Source: Melampsora larici-populina 98AG31 (taxonomy: Eukaryota; Basidiomycota; Pucciniomycetes; Pucciniales; Melampsoraceae). From it: a stretch of DNA of 64,000 nt. The stretch is taken from the NCBI RefSeq assembly GCF_000204055.1, contig NW_006768774.1, positions 1,255,819 to 1,319,818 of the forward strand. The letters run 5' to 3'. Shown piece after piece: positions 43,866 through 54,100 of the stretch. Position 1 is the first letter of the stretch; every line of letters starts with the position of its first letter. The position numbers and the translations under genes are program-made. Under the pieces are notes generated by a model that made no database searches, was not told the origin of the DNA, and saw only the letters and a list, made by a program, of their open reading frames with translations.

Positions 43866-45194
43866 CAGTCGGTGACAAAAAGTTTACGTACCTGTACTAT
43901 AACTGACCGATTTGGCAACTCTCAAGAAGCATATTGTACTCAACATCTCATGTACTTCTATACCTTAAAGCACACGGTCTAGATGGCCACTTGTCAGAGT
44001 ATCTATGATCAAATTTCAGGATGTGTAATTGTAATGTAGACTCTAGAATACAACAATTTTTACCAGCGAGTGTGTCTACCCTTTGCCTTGATCACAGCCT
44101 TGATCCGATCAGGCATGGATTCAACCAAAGCTTGAAGCTTGCTCTGAGGGATTGCTTTCCACTCGGTAAACAGGGCTTCACGCATTTCTTGAGGTGTGCG
44201 AGGCTGATGTTTTTCAGAAACATTCCTTTTCATTATGTTCCAGAGGTTCTCAATCGGGTTCAAGTCTGGACTGTTTGCTGGCCAATTTAACTTTGTAATT
44301 GAATGTTGATCTCTCCATTCTTTTGCCACTTTACTTGTGTGTACCGGGGCTCCATCCTCCATCAAGATAAGATTGCGTGGACAATTAGGTGAGCTGATAA
44401 ATGGTTCAATGATGCGTCGATAGATCAAATTGACAAAATCGGGTCCAGATCGACGTCCTGGGGGCATTATGGTCATCGGCAAGCGAATTTCGGCTGTGAA
44501 TGCGCCCCAGATCATTACCGAAGTTCGTCCACTCTTGAAACTTGGTGCTAAACAATCTTGGTTGTATTTTTCACCGGGCTTACGCCACACCCGAACCTTC
44601 TTTGCAGGCTTTCCTATTTCAAAAGACGACTCATCGGTCCATATGACCTTCTTCCAATCATTGTAAGTCCAATCTTTGTACTGTTTAGCAAACTGAAGAC
44701 GCCTTAGAATGTGTTGGCTCTTGAGATAAGGCTTGACTACTGCCACTCGAGAGTTAAACCCAAGTCTTCGAATTTCTGATTGGATCGTTTGAAGACTTGC
44801 TTTAATTGGTAGTTTGCTAGCGATCCAGGCAGCTGAAGCGTGTTGGTTTTTTTTTAAAATTCGCTTCAAAGTTTGCTGATCACGTTCTGAGAATTTCTTC
44901 GGTCTTCCGAGTGTTTTTGAGGTCGTTGATACGCGTTTTTTACGGTCATTGTAGATGACCGTGTAGACAGTAGACTTGGGATGGCCTAGTTTTTTAGCAA
45001 TTTGAGTGCCAGGAATGCCAATTTGGTGCATGTAAACGATGGAAGCCTTTCGGGTGGGAGAAAGGGTGCAGGTCTTCATTTTCTAAGAGGTTTGGGGTTG
45101 GTATAGAGAAGATGCTCGAGGACAAAAACACTCATAGACCTCACTGCACTATTACATATGTAGTCGAGGTACGTAAACTTTTTGTCACTGACTG
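43866..45194 (-). mobile_element. Intact Tc1-type transposon, 1329 bp, TSD TA
   Basis: 27-bp terminal repeats beginning CAGTCGGTGACAAAAAGTTT and, inverted from the right, CAGTCAGTGACAAAAAGTTT match with one difference. TA lies at 43864-43865 and 45195-45196. The left TA is the same one that bounds the DDE_3 element. It encodes a full-length transposase and is the best candidate for an active element in the window. Confidence 0.93.
44060..45079 (-). CDS. Tc1 transposase, DD34E, full length
   Basis: 339 residues, intronless and uninterrupted, the usual Tc1 length. The N-terminal paired-type HTH pair is seen in PTRKASIVYMHQIGIPGTQI and GRPKKFSERDQQTLKRI. Catalytic residues are in VIWTDESSFEI, LMEDGAPVHTS and NSPDLNPIENLW, with 34 residues between the second D and the E. 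It catalyses cut-and-paste into TA. The ATG lies 115 bp inside the right end. No sign of decay. Confidence 0.95.
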   Translation of the reverse strand: MKTCTLSPTRKASIVYMHQIGIPGTQIAKKLGHPKSTVYTVIYNDRKKRVSTTSKTLGRPKKFSERDQQTLKRILKKNQHASAAWIASKLPIKASLQTIQSEIRRLGFNSRVAVVKPYLKSQHILRRLQFAKQYKDWTYNDWKKVIWTDESSFEIGKPAKKVRVWRKPGEKYNQDCLAPSFKSGRTSVMIWGAFTAEIRLPMTIMPPGRRSGPDFVNLIYRRIIEPFISSPNCPRNLILMEDGAPVHTSKVAKEWRDQHSITKLNWPANSPDLNPIENLWNIMKRNVSEKHQPRTPQEMREALFTEWKAIPQSKLQALVESMPDRIKAVIKAKGRHTRW

Positions 45195-46826
45195 TACATC
45201 CCCAGGGTAAATCTGATGATTCTATGCCCAAATTCATCTGAGAAAGTGTTGGGCACAAGTTTTTCACATCTCATGTGATCTTGATCTGATGTACCAAGTT
45301 GCACATAGAATCACCACAATCACCCTGAAGATGTAAGATTGTATATATGTATATCTATTGGAGTCCGTAATCGTTAACATCCCATTTTTATTAAACCTCA
45401 CAACCGGGGTCCGCATTGGTTCTAGCATTACTTGTAGTTGGTACAGAGTATTAACATAATGGAATCGGTGTAAGGCGAGTGACACCTAGGCAAGGAGAAG
45501 GCGTGAGCCTCATCTCGAAAGAAGTGCAACAAAATTGGCAAACGACATCCCCCCAACGGAGGGATTCGCGCCAAGTGCTGCGAGAGCTCTATGACGAGCT
45601 CAGATCAAATTTCCTTTTTTTTCCTACGTCGTTTGTAAAACTCTTTCCGTTGTCCCAAAAACAAAATTACAAAAAGATTTTTTCCTCATATCTAAGAAAT
45701 ATCGTTATTACTTTCTTCATATCAAATTCACAAAAAATTATCGTTATTGTCTAGTTCAATTCAAATAATTTCTTTCTTCAGTTCGATATTTTATCGTTTG
45801 TTTTTTGTTTTCCCGCCCACCACCCTCTGTCAGACAAGGGTTAAGTTTCGGGCTGCCGCTATCATTTTCTCTTTTTCTGCTACGCTCTCAGAAGCGGGGA
45901 GCCCTCCAGTGGAGCGGCTCAGCGCCTAGTGTGGCCACCCTCAGTGCTTCCCGATCCGTACATCCGCTTGCTGCAATCCAGGCCCCAGGGCCAGCCTTTT
46001 CGAGTAACCCCCTCACACCGTCCGATGCCAACAGAGCCACACCTATTCCACATTTTCGTCTCTCTTTTCTCTTCGTTATCTTATTTGTTTTGACTCGTCC
46101 CACGTGTCCACGGTGTACAGAGGTCACCTGATTTTCCGCTCATGGGTAATCAAAAATCCCCGCGAAAAATAAGTTTTTTGTAGTGGTAGGGAAAACTAGC
46201 GGTGGACGCGTGTGGACGGGAGTGGCATGGAAAAGCCTTCTCAGTCAGGCTCGTGAGAGCGGCCACGTGTGTGTCTTATAACATAGTATAAGAGCTGCCG
46301 CTGGTGGAAGGTAGGGCACGTGAGCTAAGGAATGTAACAAATTCACATGGAGGAATACGGACGCAGGTGAATGGGACTTTTCAGACACTTCTTGAAAGAT
46401 AGACTTGAATAGACGATGTCCTTGAGATACGGGGAGAGCGATCGCATGTTTGACTGGCCTGACGAGAGAGAGAAACTCGGCAAGCCCAGAGAAAACACCG
46501 CATCCATGTGACAGCGAATTCCCTCCTGCCATCCAGTCGCACCCGCGTCTCCGTAGACAAACGAAGAGGATGTCCCTCGCCTTTTCCCACAGCGCGTTTG
46601 AGTTTAGCAAACGCAACTGTTCCCCTCTAGTGCCAGCTTTTGCAAGTAACATAAGTACTTACTAGTAGATAGAAATTAACAGTGTAGACATCTCCTATGA
46701 CATTACTCACATTCACATACTAGAAGCAAGAAAAGGAATATGCAGGTGTAATTGAGATAAAACATTACTCACATTCCCATACTAAGTACTTAAGAAAAGG
46801 AATATGTGGGTTTTAAGGCAAGACTA

Positions 46827-46894
46827 TAAACTTATCAAAGTCCCACGCTCGCGCCTTCGCGAGTAGGCGCGAGCGTGGGACTTTGATAAGTTTA
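46827..46894. mobile_element. 68-bp perfect palindromic element, 9-bp TSD
   Basis: Two 29-bp arms (46827-46855 and 46866-46894) are exact inverse complements around a 10-base spacer. Each side is flanked by GCAAGACTA (46818-46826 and 46895-46903). A 9-bp duplication is typical of Mutator-type elements. The arms are GC-rich near the loop (CCCACGCTCGCGCC) in an AT-rich setting. Confidence 0.75.
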
Positions 46895-46967
46895 GCAAGA
46901 CTACTGCATATTTGTAATGATTTGAATTATGTCAAAAGATAAGTATTACGTAAAAAGAAAGAGAAAT

Positions 46968-47106
46968 TAGAAGAATTAGTTAGTGTTTCCTTATCGAATT
47001 ACCAAATTGCTCGAGTTTTGCGGGAAAACTCGGACAAGCTTTTCGAGAACAACAGTATCGAATTCAAATCTGTAGAAGAATTAGTTAGTGTTTCCTTATC
47101 GAATTA
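46968..47106. repeat. 34-bp direct repeat pair
   Basis: TAGAAGAATTAGTTAGTGTT.. to ..CGAATTA occurs at 46968-47001 and again at 47073-47106, separated by 71 bp that contain an inverted pair CGAGTTTT..AAAACTCG. Confidence 0.85.
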
Positions 47107-47114
47107 TTAACGTA

Positions 47115-47328
47115 ATTCACACCCTACTCTACATATCGATTCTTCGACAAGGCGTGAGAAAAGTTGAGGAATCGATGTTCTCTATGTAGTTTGAGAGGCA
47201 AAACTATAACTTTGGATCCTAACTTTGAGGCAGAAGTTACTTATGATTCATGAAAACGACATCATGTACTTATCAAGTCGGAGAGATTCACACCCTACTC
47301 TACATATCAATTTCTCGACAAGGCGTGA
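47115..47328. repeat. Direct repeat pair upstream of the secreted-protein gene
   Basis: ATTCACACCCTACTCTACAT.. to ..GACAAGGCGTGA occurs at about 47115-47157 and 47286-47328 with four mismatches, 171 bp apart. Confidence 0.8.
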
Positions 47329-47400
47329 TGTCATGAATGTCCACAATGAAAGTAAGCATGAGAGAGCATGAGAGTCTGACAGAACTGCTCGTCAAATGAT

Positions 47401-47408
47401 TATAAAAT
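47401..47408 (+). promoter_or_regulatory. Candidate TATA box
   Basis: TATAAAAT lies 115 bp before the ATG of the small secreted protein, followed by a CT-rich leader. Its position suits a fungal core promoter. Confidence 0.5.
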
Positions 47409-47522
47409 CCACTGCATCTCTTCTACATTTTCCCCTCATCGCAGTCACACTAAACCTCACCAGCCGACTTCTTTAGTTATCTTCATCATCCAATCTACGT
47501 CCAAAATATTTTACGACCCATC

Positions 47523-47714
47523 ATGCAATTCCTCAATAAAATCATCTTCATGTGTGTTACTGTCATCTCTTTGGCTGCTGTTCAGGCAGCTCCAATTCCC
47601 GACCTCCTTGGACTTTCGCTCGGGGTCGAGGCTGGGGTGCAAGTCGGGGTCGAAGGCGGAGCTTGTGCACTAGGCCTCCTCTGTGTAGCAGCTGAGGTGG
47701 GGGTTAGTGTCTGA
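47523..47714 (+). CDS. Small secreted protein, 63 aa
   Basis: The N terminus has a typical signal peptide: MQFLNK, a hydrophobic core IIFMCVTVISLAAV and a likely cut after VQA or AAP. The mature part is about 40 residues, begins APIPDLLG, is rich in Gly and Val (GVEAGVQVGVEGG) and has two cysteines (GGACALGLLCVAAE). A TATA box and leader precede it. It resembles small secreted effector candidates of rusts in size only; there is no homology I recognise. It could continue by splicing, but no donor near the stop is convincing. Confidence 0.6.
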   Translation: MQFLNKIIFMCVTVISLAAVQAAPIPDLLGLSLGVEAGVQVGVEGGACALGLLCVAAEVGVSV

Positions 47715-48251
47715 GGTGTATCATGTATGTTTTATTTTTGTTGACAACCTGATGGCAGACTATTGTACAAGACACTGATGGTCTTGTCCTTTGACTATTT
47801 CGAATGCTTTCGATCGATCTTCAGCTTTTCGAAGAAAGGAAGTGGTTATCATTCCCCTCAAATCGATCTCACCAGCTCATAATACATTTGGCACGATGAT
47901 CGCTCCACTTTACTCTCATATATTTACAAATGGTCTTCAAGTCAAATCAATTTAATAATTTTCACTTTTAGATCTTGGATAGCTTTAATCTTGTGAACTT
48001 GATGATGTTCTTGACTTCATACTTACACTGTTTGAAAAGCTTTCCTTTGTATACTTTCACTTCTATATCTTTCACATTTACGATTCTTAGAGTCTCAATC
48101 GGCTTGTCATGAAGATTCCCAGCTTTTGTTTTCCGGGTATCAATTATCTATCAATTTTTTATCAAGCTAGAATGTCAAGTGTGTTATTTTCATCATCTTT
48201 CTCATTTGGCTACTCCTCTTCCTCTAACGAACTTTTAAGATATTTTGTTTA
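47715..48251. other. Intergenic, no gene seen
   Basis: AT-rich, with no open frame of note. It probably holds the 3' region of the small secreted protein. Confidence 0.55.
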
Positions 48252-48780
48252 ATGAATGAATACGAAACTATCGGATTTGGTTCAAAGCTCAAACAAAAGG
48301 AGTTGGATTTACAATTCGAGCCGTATATGACCCACCTCCTTAGTCTCCTTATCACCAGGTATAAACTCGTCGACCAATCTACATGGTGGGATATACATAT
48401 CATAAACCCAGACTACAATGAAGTACCCAAGTTGATAAAGGTAAGTTGCAAAAACCCAAAGGGTTGATCCTTGAAAAGTTGCATCAATCATTGCCGACAA
48501 GAATAAAAAGATACCGATATTCAACTCCCTTGCTCAACTGATGAACTGTATTGTTAGAAATTTTGGAAGGAACGAATTTTTCTTCAGACAAGTAATACCT
48601 CAGATAGTCAGTTGATCATATTATGAAATTCAAGATGAATCTCTTTCAGCCTATCGTGTTCCTTCACTTGATAAGGATACAACTTGTTTCTTGAACATGG
48701 AATGTTATGATGACAAAGGATGGTTGTGGAGGCTTTACGTCACATCAAAAATTGATCAATCAAACTCAATATCACCATTG
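48252..48780 (+). pseudogene. Host-like three-exon fragment, function unknown
   Basis: Exons 48252-48440, 48558-48591 and 48650-48780 join in phase with GT..AG introns. They read MNEYETIGFGSKLKQK.., LVDQSTWWDIHIINPDYNEV, KFWKERIFLQT, YRVPSLDKDTTCFL and YDDKGWLWRLYVTSK. After a last donor (GTACGT, 48781) no continuation is found; Copia remnants begin about 60 bp later. I do not recognise the family. It is probably a gene fragment left beside, or carried by, transposons. Confidence 0.5.
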
Positions 48781-48839
48781 GTACGTCTCCTACTCATATC
48801 TCCAACAAAACTCACTGACTATGCTGTCCTACATAGGCA

Positions 48840-49574
48840 GTCCGGACATACCAATTCAGTTTGACTGAACATGATGTATTGTGTAAATGTGCCAGAAGAG
48901 TGGTTTTGTGAAGACTGTGCCTTATCTAAAGGTCATTGACTATGTTATTCAAGTTCATTACCAAAAGCTACTTATCCTTTGCAAGTTGTTTATAGTGATC
49001 TTAGTGGAAAGATAGCTGTTCCTTCTGAGGGGGGAGGTCATTATTACTTCTAAAAATATTTACATAATGAAATCAAATGATGAGACTTTTGCATACTTCC
49101 AAAAATTTAATGCTAGAGTGGAAATTTTTCACAATCAAAAGATTGTAAGTTGGGTTAATGGGTGGCGGAGAATATATGTCTAAGGCATTTCTTAAGTTAC
49201 TCTCTGACAATGGCACAACCTCTTATATAAGTGTGTCATATACTCCTTAACAGGATCCTGTTGCTGAGTGTGCCAACAGAATTACAACTGAGAAATCCCA
49301 AACACTGTTACAACAAGCTCCCTTGCCTCACTCTCTCTGGGGAGAGGCAGTATTGACGTCCATTTTTCTAGAGGACGCAAGTCCTATGGCAAAAATCAAA
49401 AATCAGACGCCATACGAGTTATGGTTCGGACGTCAGTTGTGTGTGCAGCTATTATACAAAGCTGACAACCTGATACTCACAGGTATAAGTCTTGTTTGTT
49501 TAGTTAGTGATGATAATAATTAAACTTGAACATTTTTTTCTCGAAAATCTTCCTTACCTTCAGATTGTCTCTTT
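48840..49574 (+). pseudogene. Decayed Copia integrase fragment
   Basis: Frame-shifted pieces read VPEEWFCEDCALSKGH (zinc region), YPLQVVYSDLSGK, GGEYMSKAFLKLLSDNGTT, DPVAECANRITTEKSQTLLQ, LPHSLWGEAVLTS and KNQTPYELWFGRQ. This is the order of a Copia integrase. Many stops mark it as old. The Gypsy element inserted just after it. Confidence 0.8.
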
Positions 49575-49579
49575 ACCTT

Positions 49580-50986
49580 TGTCAGGGTGGCTACCTAAAG
49601 GGCACTAGTAAGGTCTAGAACTTACGTAGTTAATTCCTGACTAAGGCTCTATTCCCCTGGGTACGTGGAATAGGTACTGCTAATGTGAACTATATATTAC
49701 AAACAATAAGTTGTACGTTAATACTTCTGAAGATATCAAATAATAAGAGCTCTTCACGACTAAAACCACGGGCCTACTGAGAGAGACAGTAGAGGATGGT
49801 CAATCCTAGACCCGAGTTTTTACTCTGAAGCAATAAGCTTAGAGTTGCCTGCTAACTAAATAGACAGGGATCTCGTATAACTTCACGTTATGAGAACTGA
49901 GGATATTGACCAGATAGGAGGAACTTACTTTAGATCTAGTAAGCAATAAGTAGTCTTGGGAGAACTGATGATTAACCGTTGGAAAGTATGTGATCAAATA
50001 GGTAACTGGAAACTGTGACTAAGTATTTAAGACAGAGGTAATAATGATTCAAGAATAATCTAGGATCAGTATACTGGCGATTTCGAGAGAAAACAGATTT
50101 GAAGGTAGATACGTTTATTTTACGAAGTCAACTTGTTAGGATAGCTAGTATGGTTATTTTAAGAAGTGGAACGGATAAAGGATTTTAAAATATCATTTCT
50201 AAGCAATAAGGTATTTTAAAATGGTTTATTACGCTGGACTTCGAGAAAAGGAATACTAACGTTCTTAAGAAATTGGATGTGTAAAATTCGATGCCCTTTC
50301 TTCTAGTCAGCTAAGAAGAGGGCTTCTTATAGCTTTCAGGTTACATTCATTATGTAAATTTGTATGCGTACTACTTCAATACTTCTTATAGTACTTCGTA
50401 CCTTTGACATCTTCTTCTATCGATGATATATTCCTTGAGCAGTAAACATCTACTCCTTAGGTAAGTTTTTATATACGTAATGACGGATTTTCTCTTTGCT
50501 AGTTTATTTACGTACTTGGCTAGTCTTTGTTGTGATCACTTCTTATAGAACTTGTCATTTGTTTTCCGGCCGGTTCTCTTGGCTACTCTTTCTTTGTTAG
50601 CGTTGACCAGTGGTTCCTACGTATTTCAATTAAGTTGCTTTTAGTTATTGTCATAACTTCATACTTCTTCTCCTTCCGGGTCAATATTCTTACTTAGCAT
50701 AGTGAAGGTGTAGATGAGTGATTTCAAATTATGCTGGTTATTTGTTTTATATTACTTCTGCTTCATACTAGACCTTTGAAACTAGGTCCTATAAGTTGTT
50801 TTCGTTGAATCTTTGAGACTAGATTCCTAAGGTGTGGTTGTAGATAAATCTACTTTTTAAATTATGTATATATATTTTTATTGTTTTATCATTTTAATAT
50901 AGACTGAGAGTTTAGTGATTATACTTATGTTATCTTGTGAAGTTCTTCTGGTGTTCTTTATCTTACAAGACACTCGAGGACTGACA
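49580..50986 (-). repeat. 3' LTR of the 10.7-kb Gypsy element
   Basis: 1407 bp, matching 58904-60310. It shows GATCAAAT where the other has GATCGAAT, and TTATTTGT where the other has TTATTCGT. Confidence 0.95.
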
Positions 50987-51167
50987 TTCCCCAACCACAA
51001 GGTGGAGTTTTCCACTCTGATTTTTTACATTATTGTCGTTTAGATACTCTGTATCTCCTCAGCAATAGCGTTGCTTGTGATATATCTTTCATTTCTAACC
51101 ATTGGTCTCTGTCTGCTGTACTGTTCTTGAATCTAACAAGGTAAAACCGTACATCTTTGCCGTTCAG

Positions 51168-54100
51168 TCAAACAAGCTTCTCGTCAATGATCTTCTGAAT
51201 TTCTCCTTGGACTTCGTCTTTGATGGGTATGTCCGCCGTATCTGACACTTTCCTATGTGGGAACTTCTTCTCATCTGATTTTTCGTATCTCTTTAGTAAT
51301 GATACTGGAAATGTCGGGTGTTTCCTTTCAATCTTTCCTGTAAGTATAACTTCTACTGCATTTTTTCCATGAAGCTCTTTGATAACAAACGGTCCTATGA
51401 ACGCTTCTTTCAGCTTTTTGGGTCCTTGGAGGTTGTTGAAATTGATGGTCGATATTAAGACTAATTCTCCAACTTTGAAATCAGGTTCTTTGTGGGTCTT
51501 ATCCCATCGTTCTTTATTATATTTAGTTGAATCTTTTATACATTCCTCTGCGTGCATTCTAGCTCTAGTCAACATCGTATGAAAATTTGATGCTGTTGGA
51601 TGGAAGGTGGAGTCTTTTGGTCTCAAGAAGTCTTTAGGAGTTCTTATATTAAATCCTTGCTCTATTTCGAATGGTGTTTTTCCGGTAGTACTATGTGTAG
51701 ACGTATTGTATGCAATCTCTAATGCTGGTAGCAGTGTCTTCCAGTCGTGGGTGTATCCTTCGCCATCTTTGAATGCAAGGCCGTAGCCGCAATACCTTCT
51801 AATCAAGTCTTCGAGACTGCTTATCATCCTTTCCGCTAGGCCATCTGTTTGCGGATGGTATGCTGTTGACATAGACAATTTTGTTCCTGTCAGCGAGTAC
51901 AGACCTTTCCAGAATTCCGAGGTGAATTTGGGATCTCTGTCGCTGATTATAACTCGCGGTAGCCCTGCGTCCGAAATTATCCTTTCCCAAAATAATAAGG
52001 CTATGTCCATTGCTGTAGCGTTTTTATGGCAGGGTAAGAACCGGCATCTTTTCAAAAATCTATCGACTACTACTAGAACACAGTCCACATTATCGTGTCC
52101 TGCTGCTGGTAGGCCAGTGACAAAATCCATATTAATAATCTCCCATGGGACTTTAGGTTCTGTTATCTGTTGAAGAAGACCTAGTTTCTTACCCGTGGTT
52201 TGGTTTGTCTTTTGACATGTATTGCACGTAATGACATATTCTTCTGTGAGCTTTCTCCAGTTCGGCCACCAAGCCGTTTGCTTAACTCTGTCCAGCGTTC
52301 TGTCTAGAGATAGATGTCCTGACATCACGTCATCGTGACAAATTTTTAATATATCTGTGATTGTTGTTTCTGACGTAATTACCATGACACACGAATGCTT
52401 TTCTCTGTGGTATAATACCCCACTCAATAGTGTAAACCTTCCTTCTTCAAAGGACTTCTTCCAAATTCCGTCCAAAGACGATGTTAACTCATGTACTTTG
52501 TGATCTGCTCTAAGTATTTCGACCAATTTCACTGTGTTTGGTTCTGACTTATAATCTTCTTTAATCTGTTCAAAGAATTCTTCTGATAGGTCTGATATGC
52601 TGATTCCCATAATGGGTATATCTCTAATATCGTCTTCTGGTTCCCAGGCTGGGTTGCTCTCATTATTATCTAGAGCCATTCTGCTGAGAGCGTCAGCGTT
52701 ATCATGTTTCTTTCCTTCTCTATGGGTAATTGTCATACATGATCTGTATTCTTGGATCGCTATCTGCCATCGTAACATGTGACGGTTTGGAGTTTTCATG
52801 TTTAAAAGGGCTTTCAACGCTGTACAGTCTGTTATGACTTCGAAAAATGCTCCATCAAGATAATAATGGAATTTATCTAGTGCCCATACTAAGCACAAGT
52901 TTTCTAACTGCGTGGCTCCGTAGTTTAACTCAGATTGTTTAAGCTTCCTTGATATACAACCAATCAATCCTTCATAGGGTTTCCCGTCGATTATCTGAAT
53001 CTGTTGCAATGTCGCACCTAAACCGTCGAAGCTTGCATCGACATATAATTTGAATGGTAGTTTAAAGTCTGCGTGTAACAGAAAAGGGGCTTCTGTCAGT
53101 CTCTTCTTTAAAGTGTTCCATGACTCCACTCTATTGTGTGTCATTTCAAACGATACTCCTTTCTGGAGAAGTTTATATAATGGGCCGCTTACTCTAGCGA
53201 ATCCCTCCAAGTGTGACCTGTAGTAGTTCGCGAAACCTAAGAAAGATTGTACTTCTTTCACTGATTGAGGTATCTGCTTCTGTAATACCACTGCTACTTT
53301 GTTCTGATCTATCGCGATCCATAGTCCCGATACCACATGTCCCAGTGCTTTCAATTCTTGAAATGCAAAGTTTGTCTTTTGTAGAGATATGGTCATTCCC
53401 ATTTTAATTATTTTCTCGAACACTTGGATCAGTCTACGCAGATGCTCTTCCCATGTTTTCGAAAATACAATAATATCGTCAATATAGATGATAAGCCATC
53501 CCTCACTCAGTTCAGCAGCGAATTCGTTGTCCATCATCCGTTGAAAGTGAGCTGGTGCTCCTTTAACTCCAAACGGCATACAAAGGTATTTGTGAATTCC
53601 TTTATGTGAGATAATACGTAGCATTTTCCTGGTCTCTTCATCCAGAGTATTCTGATGAAAAACCTTCATCACGTCCATTGTCGAGATGTACAATGCTGCT
53701 CCTAAATTCGTCAGGCAATGTGATATTCGCGGCATGGGATATCTGTCTGGTACGGTAAACGTATTCAATGCTCTAAAATCCCCACACATGCGGGATTTCC
53801 CGTTGTGCCAAGCAATAATAACAGGTGTAGTAATGTCAACATCTTCGTCAGCTCCTACTTTCCTAATGATACCATAACTGATCAACTCGTCTAAGTGTTT
53901 CTCAATCTCATCTCGGCTCCATGGGCTTGCTGGATACGCCTGTTTCTTAAGAATTGGTGGATAAGGTTTTTGTACTGTCAATCTTAGTTTAAGCTCATGG
54001 CCTACTATAGTACCTATAGGGTTTTTACTGTATGCGAAAGCTTTTCGATATTTCCTCATAACTGCTTTCAAAGAATGTAGTTCTGATGACTTCAGTCTGG

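Larger units (their letters stand above)
45197..47399. other. Intergenic region with short repeats
   Basis: I see no supportable gene. Overlapping open frames near 45480-46660 are GC-richer but lack splice structure and recognisable domains. Toward the right are a tandem-like pair (46692-46745 and 46757-46808, ACATTACTCACATTC.. to AAAAGGAATATG), a palindromic element (46827-46894) and two pairs of direct repeats before the small secreted protein. Confidence 0.55.

Noticed and set aside
45479..46665. Cluster of overlapping open frames on both strands
   Set aside because: All lack recognisable domains and splice continuity; their length reflects locally higher GC.
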